Positions 34,377 to 43,078 are shown, counted from the first letter of the stretch. The stretch is 64,000 nucleotides of DNA from JBOZRQ01 sp050789255 (GCA_050789255.1 JBOZRQ010000046.1:62001-126000), one strand, 5' to 3'. A program made the numbers and translations. Notes: generated by a model from the sequence alone, not told the origin.

Positions 34377-35216
34377 ATGGGTTCTAACAGCACCACGCTC
34401 AAGCGTCTGTTGCGGCACAAGGCTGCCGTTGCCGGCGCGATTCTCCTCGCCCTCATGGTGCTCATTGCCCTGCTGGCTCCGTTGCTGGCGCCTTACGACC
34501 CGAACCTGGCTGACTTTGCGGTGACGCTCCAGCCGCCGGACAGCCTGCACTGGCTGGGGACCGACGAGCACGGCCGGGACCTGCTCAGCCGGCTCATGTT
34601 CGGCACCCGGCTCTCGTTGGTGGTCGGCGTAGTCTCGGTGGGCGTCGGCCTCCTGGCCGGCGTCACCCTCGGGGCGATCGCCGGGTACTTCGAGGGGCGG
34701 ATCGGGGCCTTCATCATGCGGGTGATGGATCTGATCCTGGCCTTCCCGACCTTCCTGCTCGCCGTGGCCGTGGTCTTCATGCTGGGGCCGGGCCTGGAGA
34801 AGGCGATGTTGGCGGTCGGCATTGTCTCGATTCCCAGCTACGCCCGCATCACCCGAGGCTCGGTGCTGGCGGTCAAGGAGCAGGACTTCGTGACGGCCGC
34901 CCGCGCCACGGGCGCCACGCACCTGCGGACGATGGTGAAGCACGTGCTGCCCAATATCATCTCGCCGCTGCTCGTCAGGGCCACGGTGGGCACGTCGGAG
35001 GCGATCCTGGAGACCGCCGCCCTGGGCTTCCTGGGGCTGGGCGCCCGCCTTCCGACCCCGGAGTGGGGGCTGATGCTCTCCCGGGGCACCTCGCACCTCT
35101 ACGATGCGCCGCACCTGGTCTACTTCCCCGGCATCGCCATCACCCTGGCCGTGCTGGCGATGAACCTGCTGGGCGACGGGTTGCGGGATGCGCTGGACCC
35201 CAGACTCAAGGCATAA
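34377..35216 (+). CDS. peptide-type ABC transporter permease, DppC/OppC family
   Basis: A 279-residue permease with about six membrane segments. Family landmarks are the N-terminal LRHKAAVAGAILLALMVLIALLAPLLAPYDPN, HWLGTDEHGRDLLSRLMFGTRLSL, and the EAA loop DFVTAARATGATHLRTMVKHVLPNIISPLLV. ATG 34377 lies 6 bases after AGGAGGTGA; the GTG at 34368 overlaps that ribosome site and is rejected. It is co-transcribed with the DppB-type gene and closed by a terminator at 35220. Confidence 0.94.
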   Translation: MGSNSTTLKRLLRHKAAVAGAILLALMVLIALLAPLLAPYDPNLADFAVTLQPPDSLHWLGTDEHGRDLLSRLMFGTRLSLVVGVVSVGVGLLAGVTLGAIAGYFEGRIGAFIMRVMDLILAFPTFLLAVAVVFMLGPGLEKAMLAVGIVSIPSYARITRGSVLAVKEQDFVTAARATGATHLRTMVKHVLPNIISPLLVRATVGTSEAILETAALGFLGLGARLPTPEWGLMLSRGTSHLYDAPHLVYFPGIAITLAVLAMNLLGDGLRDALDPRLKA

Positions 35217-35219
35217 CGA

Positions 35220-35259
35220 AGCGCCGGACCTGTCAACGCAGGGCCGGCGCTCTCTTTTT
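35220..35259 (+). terminator. rho-independent terminator of the peptide-transporter operon
   Basis: AGCGCCGG/CCGGCGCT with an inner CCTG/CAGG extension (35220-35251), followed by CTCTTTTTG. Confidence 0.88.
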
Positions 35260-35307
35260 GTCCGTTTTCGGGCCGCCCGCGCATTTGGGCAGGCGGAGGG
35301 GATGTGT

Positions 35308-35994
35308 ATGTGGACGACAGTAAGGCACCATGTGGCGGCGCTCCTTGTTCTGGCCCTGGGCGCGTGGATGGGGGTCCGCGGGCTGCCTGAGTACACCATG
35401 AAGGGGAGCCTAGAGGTGCGGGCCTTCGGGTACGGAGCGCTGTTGCTCCTCGGGGCGACTTTAGCGATCGGGCCGCTGGCACGAATCCAGCCCCGGCTGT
35501 TCAGCCGCTTGCTTCCCTACCGCCGGGCGACGGGGATCTGGAGCGCCGTGAGCGCTGGCGTGCACCTGCTCTACGTGCCGGCGTTGGTAAAGCCGTTCGG
35601 GCTCACCCTGTGGACCATGTTTGGTCGGAGGGTCACCGGTTTCGAGGGCGAGAGCCGATTCTATGTGGACATCTGGGATCCAATGCTAGGGCACATCCCG
35701 CAGATGGCGTGGACGGGCGCCATCGCCCTGACCACGATGACCGTGATCGCCCTGGTCTCGAACGATTGGATGCAGCGCTGGCTCGGCCAGGCCACGTGGA
35801 AGCTGGTGCAGCAGCAGGCCTACACAGCCTTCGTGTTCGTCGCCCTGCACATCCTTACGATGCAGTATGTAAGAAAGCTGAAGGGCACCCCTCCGCTGCT
35901 GAAGTGGGCGCCCTGGCTCTTCGTGGCCGTCGCTGGGTTACAGTTCGCCGGGTTCACCTACACGGTTTGGAGGAAGCGGTCGGTTAGAACGTAG
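35308..35994 (+). CDS. ferric-reductase-like (MsrQ/YedZ-type) membrane protein
   Basis: A 228-residue integral membrane protein with about six helices. ATG 35308 is 6 bases after GGAGGGG; the ATG at 35302 directly abuts it. The layout RATGIWSAVSAGVHLLYVPAL, DPMLGHIPQMAW...TGAIALTTMTVIALVSND and QQQAYTAFVFVALHILTMQYV resembles the heme-binding Ferric_reduct fold of MsrQ/YedZ. Conserved helix histidines (GVHLL, ALHIL) could ligate heme. In that family the protein passes quinone-derived electrons across the membrane, for example to the methionine sulfoxide reductase MsrP; no msrP partner is adjacent. The last 57 bases overlap the convergent sigma-factor gene. Confidence 0.65.
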   Translation: MWTTVRHHVAALLVLALGAWMGVRGLPEYTMKGSLEVRAFGYGALLLLGATLAIGPLARIQPRLFSRLLPYRRATGIWSAVSAGVHLLYVPALVKPFGLTLWTMFGRRVTGFEGESRFYVDIWDPMLGHIPQMAWTGAIALTTMTVIALVSNDWMQRWLGQATWKLVQQQAYTAFVFVALHILTMQYVRKLKGTPPLLKWAPWLFVAVAGLQFAGFTYTVWRKRSVRT

Positions 35995-37221
35995 CCGGGC
36001 AGCCTTCATGGTCAGGTAGTCCCGCTCCGGAACGCTGGCCGTTCGTTCCGCTGCCGTCCGGTAGTGGAGGAGGGCGCACTCATGCTCCCCGGCCATCTCG
36101 TGCAGATGCGCCCGGACCGCATCGAGGCGGTAGTGCCCGGCCAGTTTTCCCGGCGTGTCCAGTTCATCGACCAGGGCCAGTCCCGCCGCCGGCCCGTGGA
36201 CCATAGCTGCGGCGACCGCATGATTTAGCGCTATTACCGGGTTCTCGGTCATGCGCATGAGCAGGCCATAGAGGGCGAGGATCTGCGGCCAGTCGGTTGC
36301 CGCGGTGCTCGCCGCCTCATCGTGCAACGCCGCAATGGCGGCCTGCAGTTGGTACGGGCCGACCGCTCCTTTGGGGAGTGCGCTTTCGACATGGGCGATC
36401 CCTTCCGCGACCATCCGGCGATTCCACAGCGACCGGTCCTGCTCATCGAGGGGGATCAGCTCGCCGCCCGGCCCGGTCCGTGCGGCACGGCGGGCATCGG
36501 TCAGCAGCATGAGGGCGAGCAGCCCTTCCACCTCCGGCTCGTTCGGGAGCAGGCGGTGAACGAGCCGCGTCAGCCGGATCGCCTCAGCCGAGAGATCGGT
36601 GCGGTACAGCTCCGGTCCGCTGCTGCTGGTGTAGCCCTCGCTAAAGATCAGGTACAGGACGTGCAGCACCGCGCTCAGCCGCTCCGCCCGGTCCTCCTCG
36701 GAGGGCATGCTGAAGGGAATGCCTGAGGCCTTAATGCTCTGCTTGGCCCGGCTGATCCGTTGGGCCATCGTAGCCTCGGGAACCAGGAATGCCCTGGCGA
36801 TCTCGGCGGTGGTGAGGCCGCCCACGGCGCGCAGGGTCAGGGCCACCGCCGACGAGGGCGTGAGAGCTGGGTGGCAGCACATGAAGAGCAGGACGAGCGT
36901 GTCGTCCTGGTCCGCCGTCAAATCCTCATCCAGCGGCTGTGTGTAGACCTGGCCTGCCGATTCCTCCTCGCGGCGGCGTCTGGCCACCTCACTGCGCACA
37001 TGGTCTGTCATACGGCGGGAGGCAACCTGGTAGAGCCAGGCGCTCGGGTTGCCGGGCAGGCCTTGCACCGGCCACTGCGCCGCGGCCGCGATCAGGGCCT
37101 CCTGCACGGCGTCCTCGGCGGCGTAGAAGTCCCCATGGCGGCGGACAATGGCGTGAAGCACCTGCGGCGCAAGCTCGCGCAGCAGGTGCCCGACCGAGAG
37201 GTCTATGGGATCCCCTGTCAT
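35938..37221 (-). CDS. ECF42-type RNA polymerase sigma factor with C-terminal helical extension
   Basis: A 427-residue protein. Sigma region 2 (HAIVRRHGDFYAAEDAVQEALIAAAAQWP) and region 4 (LRAVGGLTTAEIARAFLVPEATMAQRISRAKQSIKASG) fill the first 190 residues. The remaining 230 residues are an alpha-helical, TPR-like extension (DUF6596 region) ending LHYRTAAERTASVPERDYLTMKAARL. This is the ECF42 architecture, which has no classical anti-sigma factor and whose C-terminal extension is needed for activity. The start at 37221 overlaps the DGPF gene stop by 4 bases; a longer frame upstream reads through that gene. Expected targets are the neighbouring DGPF gene and similar loci. Confidence 0.93.
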   Translation of the reverse strand: MTGDPIDLSVGHLLRELAPQVLHAIVRRHGDFYAAEDAVQEALIAAAAQWPVQGLPGNPSAWLYQVASRRMTDHVRSEVARRRREEESAGQVYTQPLDEDLTADQDDTLVLLFMCCHPALTPSSAVALTLRAVGGLTTAEIARAFLVPEATMAQRISRAKQSIKASGIPFSMPSEEDRAERLSAVLHVLYLIFSEGYTSSSGPELYRTDLSAEAIRLTRLVHRLLPNEPEVEGLLALMLLTDARRAARTGPGGELIPLDEQDRSLWNRRMVAEGIAHVESALPKGAVGPYQLQAAIAALHDEAASTAATDWPQILALYGLLMRMTENPVIALNHAVAAAMVHGPAAGLALVDELDTPGKLAGHYRLDAVRAHLHEMAGEHECALLHYRTAAERTASVPERDYLTMKAARLRSNRPLPPNRVGEPGEL

Positions 37222-37616
37222 ACGTCCGAGGGGGGAGCGCTCATCACCTGGCGCACCTCGATGGGAATCACCAGCGGGGCGCCGCCAGGGCCGGGAGCCG
37301 AGGAGGCCTTCGCAGCGATCTCGTAGGCCCGTTCCGGCCGGTCGACCTCGACAATCCAGTAGCCGGCGAGGAACTCCTTGGTCTCGGGGAACGGCCCATC
37401 GGTTACCACCGGCAGTCCGTTCTTCCCGCAACGGACCACCTTGGCTTCGCTCGGGGAGGCGAGACCCTCGGCGCCCACCAGCTCGCCCGACTCGGTCAGC
37501 TCCTTGTTCAGGGTGTGCATGAAGTTGATATGGTTCCGGAAATCCTCCGGAGTCCAGCTCATGGTCTGCCAGTCACCCGTGCTGCGCGGCGCGTGCATCA
37601 TCAACATGTATTTCAT
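37218..37616 (-). CDS. DGPF/YCII-related domain protein
   Basis: A 132-residue protein of the YCII-related family. It opens MKYMLMMHAP and contains the defining VVTDGPFPETKEFLAGYWIVEV segment, followed by RAYEIAAKASSAPGPGGAPLVIPIEVRQV. The fold is a ferredoxin-like dimer; the biochemical role is unsettled. It is joined by an ATGA overlap to the ECF42-type sigma gene, a conserved pairing in which the sigma factor controls DGPF genes. An AGGAGGACTG-like ribosome site precedes the ATG. Confidence 0.92.
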   Translation of the reverse strand: MKYMLMMHAPRSTGDWQTMSWTPEDFRNHINFMHTLNKELTESGELVGAEGLASPSEAKVVRCGKNGLPVVTDGPFPETKEFLAGYWIVEVDRPERAYEIAAKASSAPGPGGAPLVIPIEVRQVMSAPPSDV

Positions 37617-37640
37617 CCTTCAGTCCTCCTCGAACAGTTT

Positions 37641-38216
37641 TCATACAGTAGTCGGAGCCGGCGCAGCGTTCTCGACATCACCGGTGAAGCTTTGTTCAAT
37701 CGACATGAAGTAGACGGGACCGGGCTCGTCAGGAATTCCTGCGACGGTCTTTACGTGGCGGAACCCGACCTTCTCGTAGGCCCGAATCGCCGGGCGGTTG
37801 CCCGCCTCCGGTGTGATCACACAGCGGCTCACATGTGGGTTGCTGAATATGTAGTCACAGAGGAACTGAGACAATAGCTCCGGACCGATGCCCTTGCCGC
37901 GGTAGGCCGCCTCCCCGATGAAGATATCGAGGCTGGCTGCGCCGGAAAGGTCGAGGTACTGGCCGTAGTCGGGGTAATCCTGCCACAGGTAGGTCTGAAT
38001 ATAGCCGATGGGGCGCCCATCGTACAGGATCAGGTAGGGATCGGTCGGCTTCTCCCGGCGAATGTACCGGAGATACTTCGCGACGGTCTCCTCGTAGGAT
38101 AGCGATTCTCCGCCATTCCAGATCTGCGTGATGATCGGGTCGCTGAACCAGCGGTGCATGAGGGGGAGGTCTTCGGCCGTCAGCCGCCGGAAACCGATGT
38201 TGTAAGCACCCATCAT
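37641..38216 (-). CDS. GNAT acetyltransferase, aminoglycoside 6'-N-acetyltransferase-like
   Basis: A 191-residue GNAT enzyme. GFRRLTAEDLPLMHRWFSDP...IWNGGESLSYEETVAKY at the N-terminus, YLDLSGAASLDIFIGEAAYRGKGIGPELLSQF (acetyl-CoA pyrophosphate loop) and AGNRPAIRAYEKVGFRHV match the Acetyltransf_8/AAC(6')-type group. AAGGAG precedes a double ATG (38214-38216 and 38211-38213); either is possible, and the upstream Met 11 codons earlier lacks a ribosome site. It would transfer an acetyl group from acetyl-CoA to an amine. Whether the substrate is an aminoglycoside, a siderophore intermediate or another amine cannot be told. Confidence 0.85.
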   Translation of the reverse strand: MMGAYNIGFRRLTAEDLPLMHRWFSDPIITQIWNGGESLSYEETVAKYLRYIRREKPTDPYLILYDGRPIGYIQTYLWQDYPDYGQYLDLSGAASLDIFIGEAAYRGKGIGPELLSQFLCDYIFSNPHVSRCVITPEAGNRPAIRAYEKVGFRHVKTVAGIPDEPGPVYFMSIEQSFTGDVENAAPAPTTV

Positions 38217-38337
38217 AAGGCTCCTTCGTGGCTTATTAGAACTCATCATACTTATTCAACGGTGACGCATCAACAGATCTTGGCAAGGTGAGGGGCAGGT
38301 AGGCGGAGAAACTACCCTATAGCTGCTAGCTGGGGGA

Positions 38338-40245
38338 ATGCCACGCTTGAAGACCGCACACCTGATCCCGCAGCCCAAAGCCGACTATCCTGAACCCGGG
38401 AGCTTCGCCGCACCACCCGGCGCTGCCGTCCACTGCCCGTCCGGCGCAGCCGCCGTGGGGCGCCGAGTCGGCGCCCTGCTCGCGCTGCCGGTCCGGTTGA
38501 ACGATAGCAATACCTGGTCGATCGTGGTGGGCGCCGACCCGCAGGCACCCACCCTTGTTGTGCCCGACAAGCCGGACGCCTACGCCCTGGCCGTTGAGCC
38601 GGAGCGGATCCGGATGAGCGCTGCCAGCTATCGGGGGCTGGTCTACGCTGCCACCACCCTGGAGGAGGTCGGCAACGGCTGCGGCCGGATTGTGGACTTT
38701 GCCGACCTGCCCGTCCGGGGGATTCACCTGGACCTGAAGGGGCCGGCCATCCGCTTTGAGTACCTGCTGAGTCTCGTCGAGCGGTTGGGGCGAGCCAAGA
38801 TCAACACCCTGCTGATCGAGTACGAGGACAAGTTCCCCTTCCGGGCCTTCCCCGAGCTGCTCGGACCCGGCGCCTTCAGCCGGGAGCAGCTGCAGCAACT
38901 GCTCGCCCTGGCCGCTGAGTGGGGCATGGAGGTCATCCCGCTGGTCCAGTGCCTCGGCCACGCGGAGTACATCCTCAAGCACCCGGCCTACCGGTACCTG
39001 GCGGAGGATGAGAACCTCGCCCAGCTGTGCCCGCAGCTCGAGGGCGCCCTGCCGTTCTTCGCAGGCATGGTGGCGGAGATCGTGCAGGCGCACCAGGGCC
39101 TGCGGTACGTCCACATCGGCGGCGACGAGAGCTGGTGCCTGGGCAACTGCCCCAAGTGCCGGGCGGTGGTGGAGGCGAAGGGCAAGCACGGGCTGTACGT
39201 CGACCACGTGAAGCGGGCGGCGGAGGTGGTGGTCGGGCACGGTCTGCGCCCGATCATCTGGGATGACATGTTCCATGAGGAGAAGGCCCACCATCTTCTC
39301 GATGAGCTGCCGGCCGCTACCGCACTGATGGTCTGGGACTATCAGGTCTACGAAGACGAGACGAGCCACGTTCGCTGGGGCGGGCGCCGCTACGCCTCCC
39401 GGCGGTATGCCGGCGAGCCCGGGCGCCTGCTGAGCTGGGAGGGCTGGCTGGAGGATCTCCCGGAGGGCGAGCAGGAGTTGATTCGCACGGTCAAGTTCGC
39501 CGGGGCGGAGGCGGCGCTGGGCGACCCGGTGCCCTGGGTCCGGGCGATCCAGGCCCGGGGGCACGAGATCTTCGGCGCCCCGGCCTGCAAGGGCGCCGAC
39601 CTGGAGAATTCGCTCTGGCCCAGCGGCGATCAGCGCTATGAGAACGTGGCGGTCTGGGCCCGCCGGGCGAGCGAGTCGGCTATTGCCGGGGTGATCAGCA
39701 CCGCCTGGAGCCGCTTCGGCTCCTATCGCCCGCCCGTGGATCCCTGGGAGACCGCCTGGTACACCACCCTGGCCTCCGCCGAGCTGTACTGGAACAGCCA
39801 CACGCCCCGCAGCCGGTTCGACGAGAAGTACGGCCCGGTCGCCCAGGCGCTGCAATGGATGGCCCAGGGGCGCCGCACCACCACGGGCGGCCGCAAGTAC
39901 CTTTACGCAGCCCAGGAGCTCTTCCGGGCCCAGGGCGAAAGGGTGCTGGAGCTGTGCGCCGCCCACGAGATCCTGACCCAGATCACCAATGCCGCAGAGC
40001 GGTACGCCGGGTGGCATCTCTACTACGTGGGCGACCCGGACCCGACCCGCCTGCCCAGCCGGGCCTCGGTGGTGCGGGAGCTCACCGACCTGGAGCGGCA
40101 GTGGGAGGCGTGGGAGCGCCAGGCCGAGGACACCTTCGCCGTGGAACTGCACCCCGCCGGGGTCGCCGAGTTGATCGGAACCAAGAATGCCGCCATCCGC
40201 CGGAAGATCGCCTGGCTCAAGGCCCGGCTCACAGAGGAGATGTAG
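38338..40245 (+). CDS. GH20-family beta-N-acetylhexosaminidase-like glycoside hydrolase
   Basis: A 635-residue protein. The first 115 residues look like the GH20b accessory domain (YALAVEPERIRMSAASYRGLVYAATTL). The catalytic barrel begins PVRGIHLDLKGPAIRFEYL. The GH20 acid/base pair is in HIGGDESW (Asp263-Glu264), with IIWDDM and WDYQVY further on. No signal peptide is visible, so it probably acts in the cytoplasm on imported amino-sugar oligosaccharides. The C-terminal 180 residues are helical. ATG 38338 follows GGGGGA. It is 3 bases upstream of a SIS-domain isomerase gene, which fits sequential breakdown of N-acetyl-hexosamine sugars. Confidence 0.85.
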   Translation: MPRLKTAHLIPQPKADYPEPGSFAAPPGAAVHCPSGAAAVGRRVGALLALPVRLNDSNTWSIVVGADPQAPTLVVPDKPDAYALAVEPERIRMSAASYRGLVYAATTLEEVGNGCGRIVDFADLPVRGIHLDLKGPAIRFEYLLSLVERLGRAKINTLLIEYEDKFPFRAFPELLGPGAFSREQLQQLLALAAEWGMEVIPLVQCLGHAEYILKHPAYRYLAEDENLAQLCPQLEGALPFFAGMVAEIVQAHQGLRYVHIGGDESWCLGNCPKCRAVVEAKGKHGLYVDHVKRAAEVVVGHGLRPIIWDDMFHEEKAHHLLDELPAATALMVWDYQVYEDETSHVRWGGRRYASRRYAGEPGRLLSWEGWLEDLPEGEQELIRTVKFAGAEAALGDPVPWVRAIQARGHEIFGAPACKGADLENSLWPSGDQRYENVAVWARRASESAIAGVISTAWSRFGSYRPPVDPWETAWYTTLASAELYWNSHTPRSRFDEKYGPVAQALQWMAQGRRTTTGGRKYLYAAQELFRAQGERVLELCAAHEILTQITNAAERYAGWHLYYVGDPDPTRLPSRASVVRELTDLERQWEAWERQAEDTFAVELHPAGVAELIGTKNAAIRRKIAWLKARLTEEM

Positions 40246-40248
40246 CCC

Positions 40249-41415
40249 ATGAACCCGTTGCAGCAGATCCTTGCTTTGACCCACGCCGAGCGGGAGGCCC
40301 GCGGCCTCGCCCACACCCCCGGAGAGATCGCCCACCAGCCCGAGGCCTGGCGCCAGACGGCCCGCCTCGTGCGCACCCAGGCTGCCGAACTGGCGCGCTT
40401 CCGGCAGGCGGCTCACCGCCTGGTCTTCTCCGGCGCCGGCACCTCGCACTACATCGGGCTCTCGCTGGAGGGGCTTTTCCGCCGCAGTGGCACGCCCGCC
40501 GTGGCCACCCCGTCCACGGAGATCGTGGCCGACCCTGCCGAGGCGTTGCCGCCGGAAGGGTTCGGGCTGCTCTCCTTCGCCCGCTCCGGCAACAGCCCGG
40601 AGGGGAACGAGGCGTTCCGGCTGGTCGCACGGCGGCGCCCGGAGGCGCCCCACCTGGTGATCACCTGCAACGAGCAGGGTGAGCTCTACCGGCTAGCCGG
40701 TGAGCAGTCAGGCGCCGCACGCCTCCTCCTGCCCGCCATGACCAACGACCGGGGGCTCGCCATGACCAGCTCCTACACGAGCATGGTGATGGCCGGCCAG
40801 GGGCTGGCCCTGTTAGATAGCCTCGACACCTATGAGGGGCTGGTGGAGCGGCAGGCCGCCATGGCCGAGCGGGTTCTGGCGACGGCGCCGGGCGCCCTGG
40901 CTGCCCTGGCGGCCAAGCGGCCCAGCCGGGCGGTCTTCCTGGGCACCGGCACCCTGCGGGGCGCCGCCACCGAGGCCAGCCTGAAACTCCAGGAGATGAC
41001 CGGCGGCCGGGTCGTCGGGCTCCCGGAGTCCTTCCTGGGCTTGCGGCACGGCCCCATGGCGGCGGTCGACCGCGACACGCTGATCGTTTGCTTCCTCTCG
41101 ACGGCGCCCGAGCGGCGGCGCTATGAGCTTGACCTGATGCGGGAACTGCGGGCCAAGGGGCTCGGCCAGAGCGTGCTCGCCGTGGCTGACTCCGGCGCTG
41201 GCCTCGAGGGTCTGGCGGATGTGGTGGTCGAGGTCGACCCGGCCCCCGAGGGCGGCGCCCTGCCCGACGACCTGCGCCCCCCGGTCTACGTGGTGGTGGC
41301 CCAGTTGCTGGCCCTGTTTTTGTCGCTGGAGGTGGGCCTGAAGCCCGACGCACCGTCGGAGGGCGGGGTCATCAACCGGGTGGTCCAGGGCGTCCGAATC
41401 TACTCCGACCAGTAA
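40249..41415 (+). CDS. SIS-domain sugar isomerase/deaminase, AgaS-like
   Basis: A 388-residue protein with two SIS domains. The first has LVFSGAGTSHYIGLSLEG and LLSFARSGNSPEGNEAF, the second AVFLGTGTLRGAATEASLKLQEMTGG and SFLGLRHGPMAAVD. The pattern matches AgaS-type ketose/aldose isomerases, proposed to deaminate and isomerise galactosamine-6-phosphate to tagatose-6-phosphate. It starts 3 bases after the GH20 gene stop, so the two are co-translated. Together they describe intracellular processing of an amino-sugar glycan. A GlcN-6-P-specific role is also possible. Confidence 0.87.
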   Translation: MNPLQQILALTHAEREARGLAHTPGEIAHQPEAWRQTARLVRTQAAELARFRQAAHRLVFSGAGTSHYIGLSLEGLFRRSGTPAVATPSTEIVADPAEALPPEGFGLLSFARSGNSPEGNEAFRLVARRRPEAPHLVITCNEQGELYRLAGEQSGAARLLLPAMTNDRGLAMTSSYTSMVMAGQGLALLDSLDTYEGLVERQAAMAERVLATAPGALAALAAKRPSRAVFLGTGTLRGAATEASLKLQEMTGGRVVGLPESFLGLRHGPMAAVDRDTLIVCFLSTAPERRRYELDLMRELRAKGLGQSVLAVADSGAGLEGLADVVVEVDPAPEGGALPDDLRPPVYVVVAQLLALFLSLEVGLKPDAPSEGGVINRVVQGVRIYSDQ

Positions 41416-41456
41416 GCCTCCCTCCGACTGGGCAGAACTACAGTCGGAAAGGAGGC
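41416..41456 (+). promoter_or_regulatory. hairpin that buries the Shine-Dalgarno of the next small gene
   Basis: GCCTCC (41416-41421) pairs with GGAGGC (41451-41456), and TCCGACTG (41423-41430) with CAGTCGGA (41441-41448), leaving a 10-base loop. GGAGGC is part of the ribosome binding site of the 54-residue ORF at 41465, so folding would block initiation. There is no T-run, so it is not a usual terminator. Confidence 0.6.
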
Positions 41457-41464
41457 GAAGCGAC

Positions 41465-41629
41465 GTGAGCAAAAAGCCGCGCCAGGAGTACGACGGGCCG
41501 TCCCACCTCAAGGCCGAGGGGCCCGCAAATGAGCGCTCCCTGGAGGACATCGGGCAGCCGACCCACACCAAGAACGCGCAAGAGGTCATGGAGCAGCACT
41601 TCGACCATCCCAAGAAGCATCCACTGTAA
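41465..41629 (+). CDS. small hydrophilic protein, unknown function
   Basis: A 54-residue ORF from GTG 41465, 9 bases after AAGGAGG, to TAA at 41627. It is very polar and rich in Lys, His, Glu and Pro (begins MSKKPRQEYDGPSHLKAEG, ends QHFDHPKKHPL), with no hydrophobic core, so it is probably disordered. It lies between the SIS isomerase and the dehydrogenase gene in the same orientation. The ribosome site is sequestered in a 14-bp two-part hairpin. It resembles the small acidic/basic proteins often found in spore formers, but I cannot assign a family. Confidence 0.6.
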   Translation: MSKKPRQEYDGPSHLKAEGPANERSLEDIGQPTHTKNAQEVMEQHFDHPKKHPL

Positions 41630-41632
41630 TGA

Positions 41633-41664
41633 AAAGGGGCCGGGGGCAATCGCCTCCGGCCCTT
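41633..41664 (+). terminator. weak hairpin terminator
   Basis: AAAGGG-CCGG paired with CCGG-CCCTTT around CAATCG, followed by TTTAG. Located between the small ORF and the dehydrogenase gene. Confidence 0.55.
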
Positions 41665-41684
41665 TAGGGAGGGCTATTCATCCT

Positions 41685-42938
41685 ATGAAGCAGCTTACTT
41701 TTGCTATAATCGGTGCCGGACAGCGCGGCAATACCTATGGTGATTTCTTGCTGCAGCATCCTCACGAGGGCCGTGTGGTGGCGGTAGCCGACGCACACCC
41801 GGGCCGCCTCGCATCCACCGCTGACAAGCATTCGGTTCCCGGCGAAGCCCGCTTCGCCAGCTGGGAGGCCCTGCTCGACGCCCGGCCCCGGGTCGATGCC
41901 GTGGTGATCGCCACGCAGGACCGCATGCACACGGCGCCCACCCTGCGGGCCCTGGCCGCAGGCTACGACGTGCTCCTGGAGAAACCGATCTCCCCTGACC
42001 CCGCCGAGTGCCTTGCAGTTGCCGAAGCCGCGGAGCGGCACGGACGGGTCCTGACCGTCTGCCATGTGCTCCGGTATACCCCTTACATGACGGCCGTCAA
42101 GCGGCTGCTGGATGAGGGGGCCATCGGCCGGCTCCTCTCGATTCAGTGGACCGAGAACGTCGGCTGGTACCACCAGGCCCACTCCTTCGTGCGCGGCAAC
42201 TGGCGCAACAGTGCGGAGAGCAGCCCGATGATCCTGGCCAAGTCCTGCCACGACCTGGACCTGCTGCACTGGCTTGCGGGCGCCGAGTGCCAGCGGGTCT
42301 CCTCGTTCGGGTCGCTCAGCCACTTCCGGGCCGAGAACGCCCCGCCGGGGGCGCCCCACCGCTGCACCGACGGCTGCCCGGTGGAGCACGAGTGCGCCTA
42401 CAGCGCGCTCAAGATCTACAACGGTTCGGGCGACAGCTGGCTGGTCGGGGTGATGACCGACGACCGCTCGCCGGAGGGACGGCTGAAGGCGCTCAAGGAG
42501 GGGCCTTACGGCCGGTGCGTTTACCACTGCGACAACGACGTGGTCGACCACCAGGTCGTCAACCTGGCGTATGCCAACGGCGTCACCGTCTCCTTCACCA
42601 TGACCGCCTTTTCCAAGGAGATCAACCGGACGGCCAAGCTCTTCGGCACCGAGGGCGAGATGCGGCTGGACATGAACCGCAACGAGATCCAGGTCAACCG
42701 CTTCCTCGGCGAGAGCCGGGTCGTGACCCCGGCCAAACTGCAGGGCGGGCATAACGGCGGGGACGGCGCCCTCATGCGCTCCTTCCTGGGGCAGGTCCGG
42801 TCGGGCAACCGCAGCGGTGGGCTCACCTCGGCACGGGTCTCGGCCAGCACCCACCTGCTCGCCTTCGCCGCCGAAGAGAGCAGGCTGTCGGGCCAAACGG
42901 TCGATTTCCCGGCCTTTGTTCAGCGCCTGACCAAGTAA
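41685..42938 (+). CDS. Gfo/Idh/MocA-family NAD(P)-dependent oxidoreductase
   Basis: A 417-residue protein. The Rossmann fold begins TFAIIGAGQRGNTYGDFL, followed by VVAVADAHPGRL and the family's EKP motif in LLEKPISPDPAEC (Lys about residue 102). KSCHDLDLLHWLAG carries the catalytic-site His/Asp seen in this family. An unusual Cys-rich insert (CTDGCPVEHECAY) lies in the C-terminal domain and could bind a metal or form a disulfide. ATG 41685 follows AGGGAGGG. It probably oxidises or reduces a sugar or amino-sugar derivative released by the two upstream enzymes. A terminator follows. Confidence 0.9.
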   Translation: MKQLTFAIIGAGQRGNTYGDFLLQHPHEGRVVAVADAHPGRLASTADKHSVPGEARFASWEALLDARPRVDAVVIATQDRMHTAPTLRALAAGYDVLLEKPISPDPAECLAVAEAAERHGRVLTVCHVLRYTPYMTAVKRLLDEGAIGRLLSIQWTENVGWYHQAHSFVRGNWRNSAESSPMILAKSCHDLDLLHWLAGAECQRVSSFGSLSHFRAENAPPGAPHRCTDGCPVEHECAYSALKIYNGSGDSWLVGVMTDDRSPEGRLKALKEGPYGRCVYHCDNDVVDHQVVNLAYANGVTVSFTMTAFSKEINRTAKLFGTEGEMRLDMNRNEIQVNRFLGESRVVTPAKLQGGHNGGDGALMRSFLGQVRSGNRSGGLTSARVSASTHLLAFAAEESRLSGQTVDFPAFVQRLTK

Positions 42939-42943
42939 CGAGC

Positions 42944-42973
42944 AAGACCGGGGGGACTCCTCCCGGTCTTTTT
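42944..42973 (+). terminator. rho-independent terminator of the amino-sugar cluster
   Basis: AAGACCGGG (42944-42952) paired with CCCGGTCTT (42962-42970), ending in a T-run to 42973. Confidence 0.9.
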
Positions 42974-43012
42974 CGCGCCTGGATGATACATACTGCAACG
43001 AACCGTTTCGCA

Positions 43013-43042
43013 TTGACGCTCAATTCGCCATCGGTCTACAAT
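43013..43042 (+). promoter_or_regulatory. sigma-A-type promoter of the vWA surface protein gene
   Basis: TTGACG (43013-43018), 18-base spacer, TACAAT (43037-43042). It lies 37 bases upstream of the ATG at 43079. Confidence 0.65.
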
Positions 43043-43078
43043 TACCATATCTTACCAGTGAAGGGGTCGGGCAAACCG

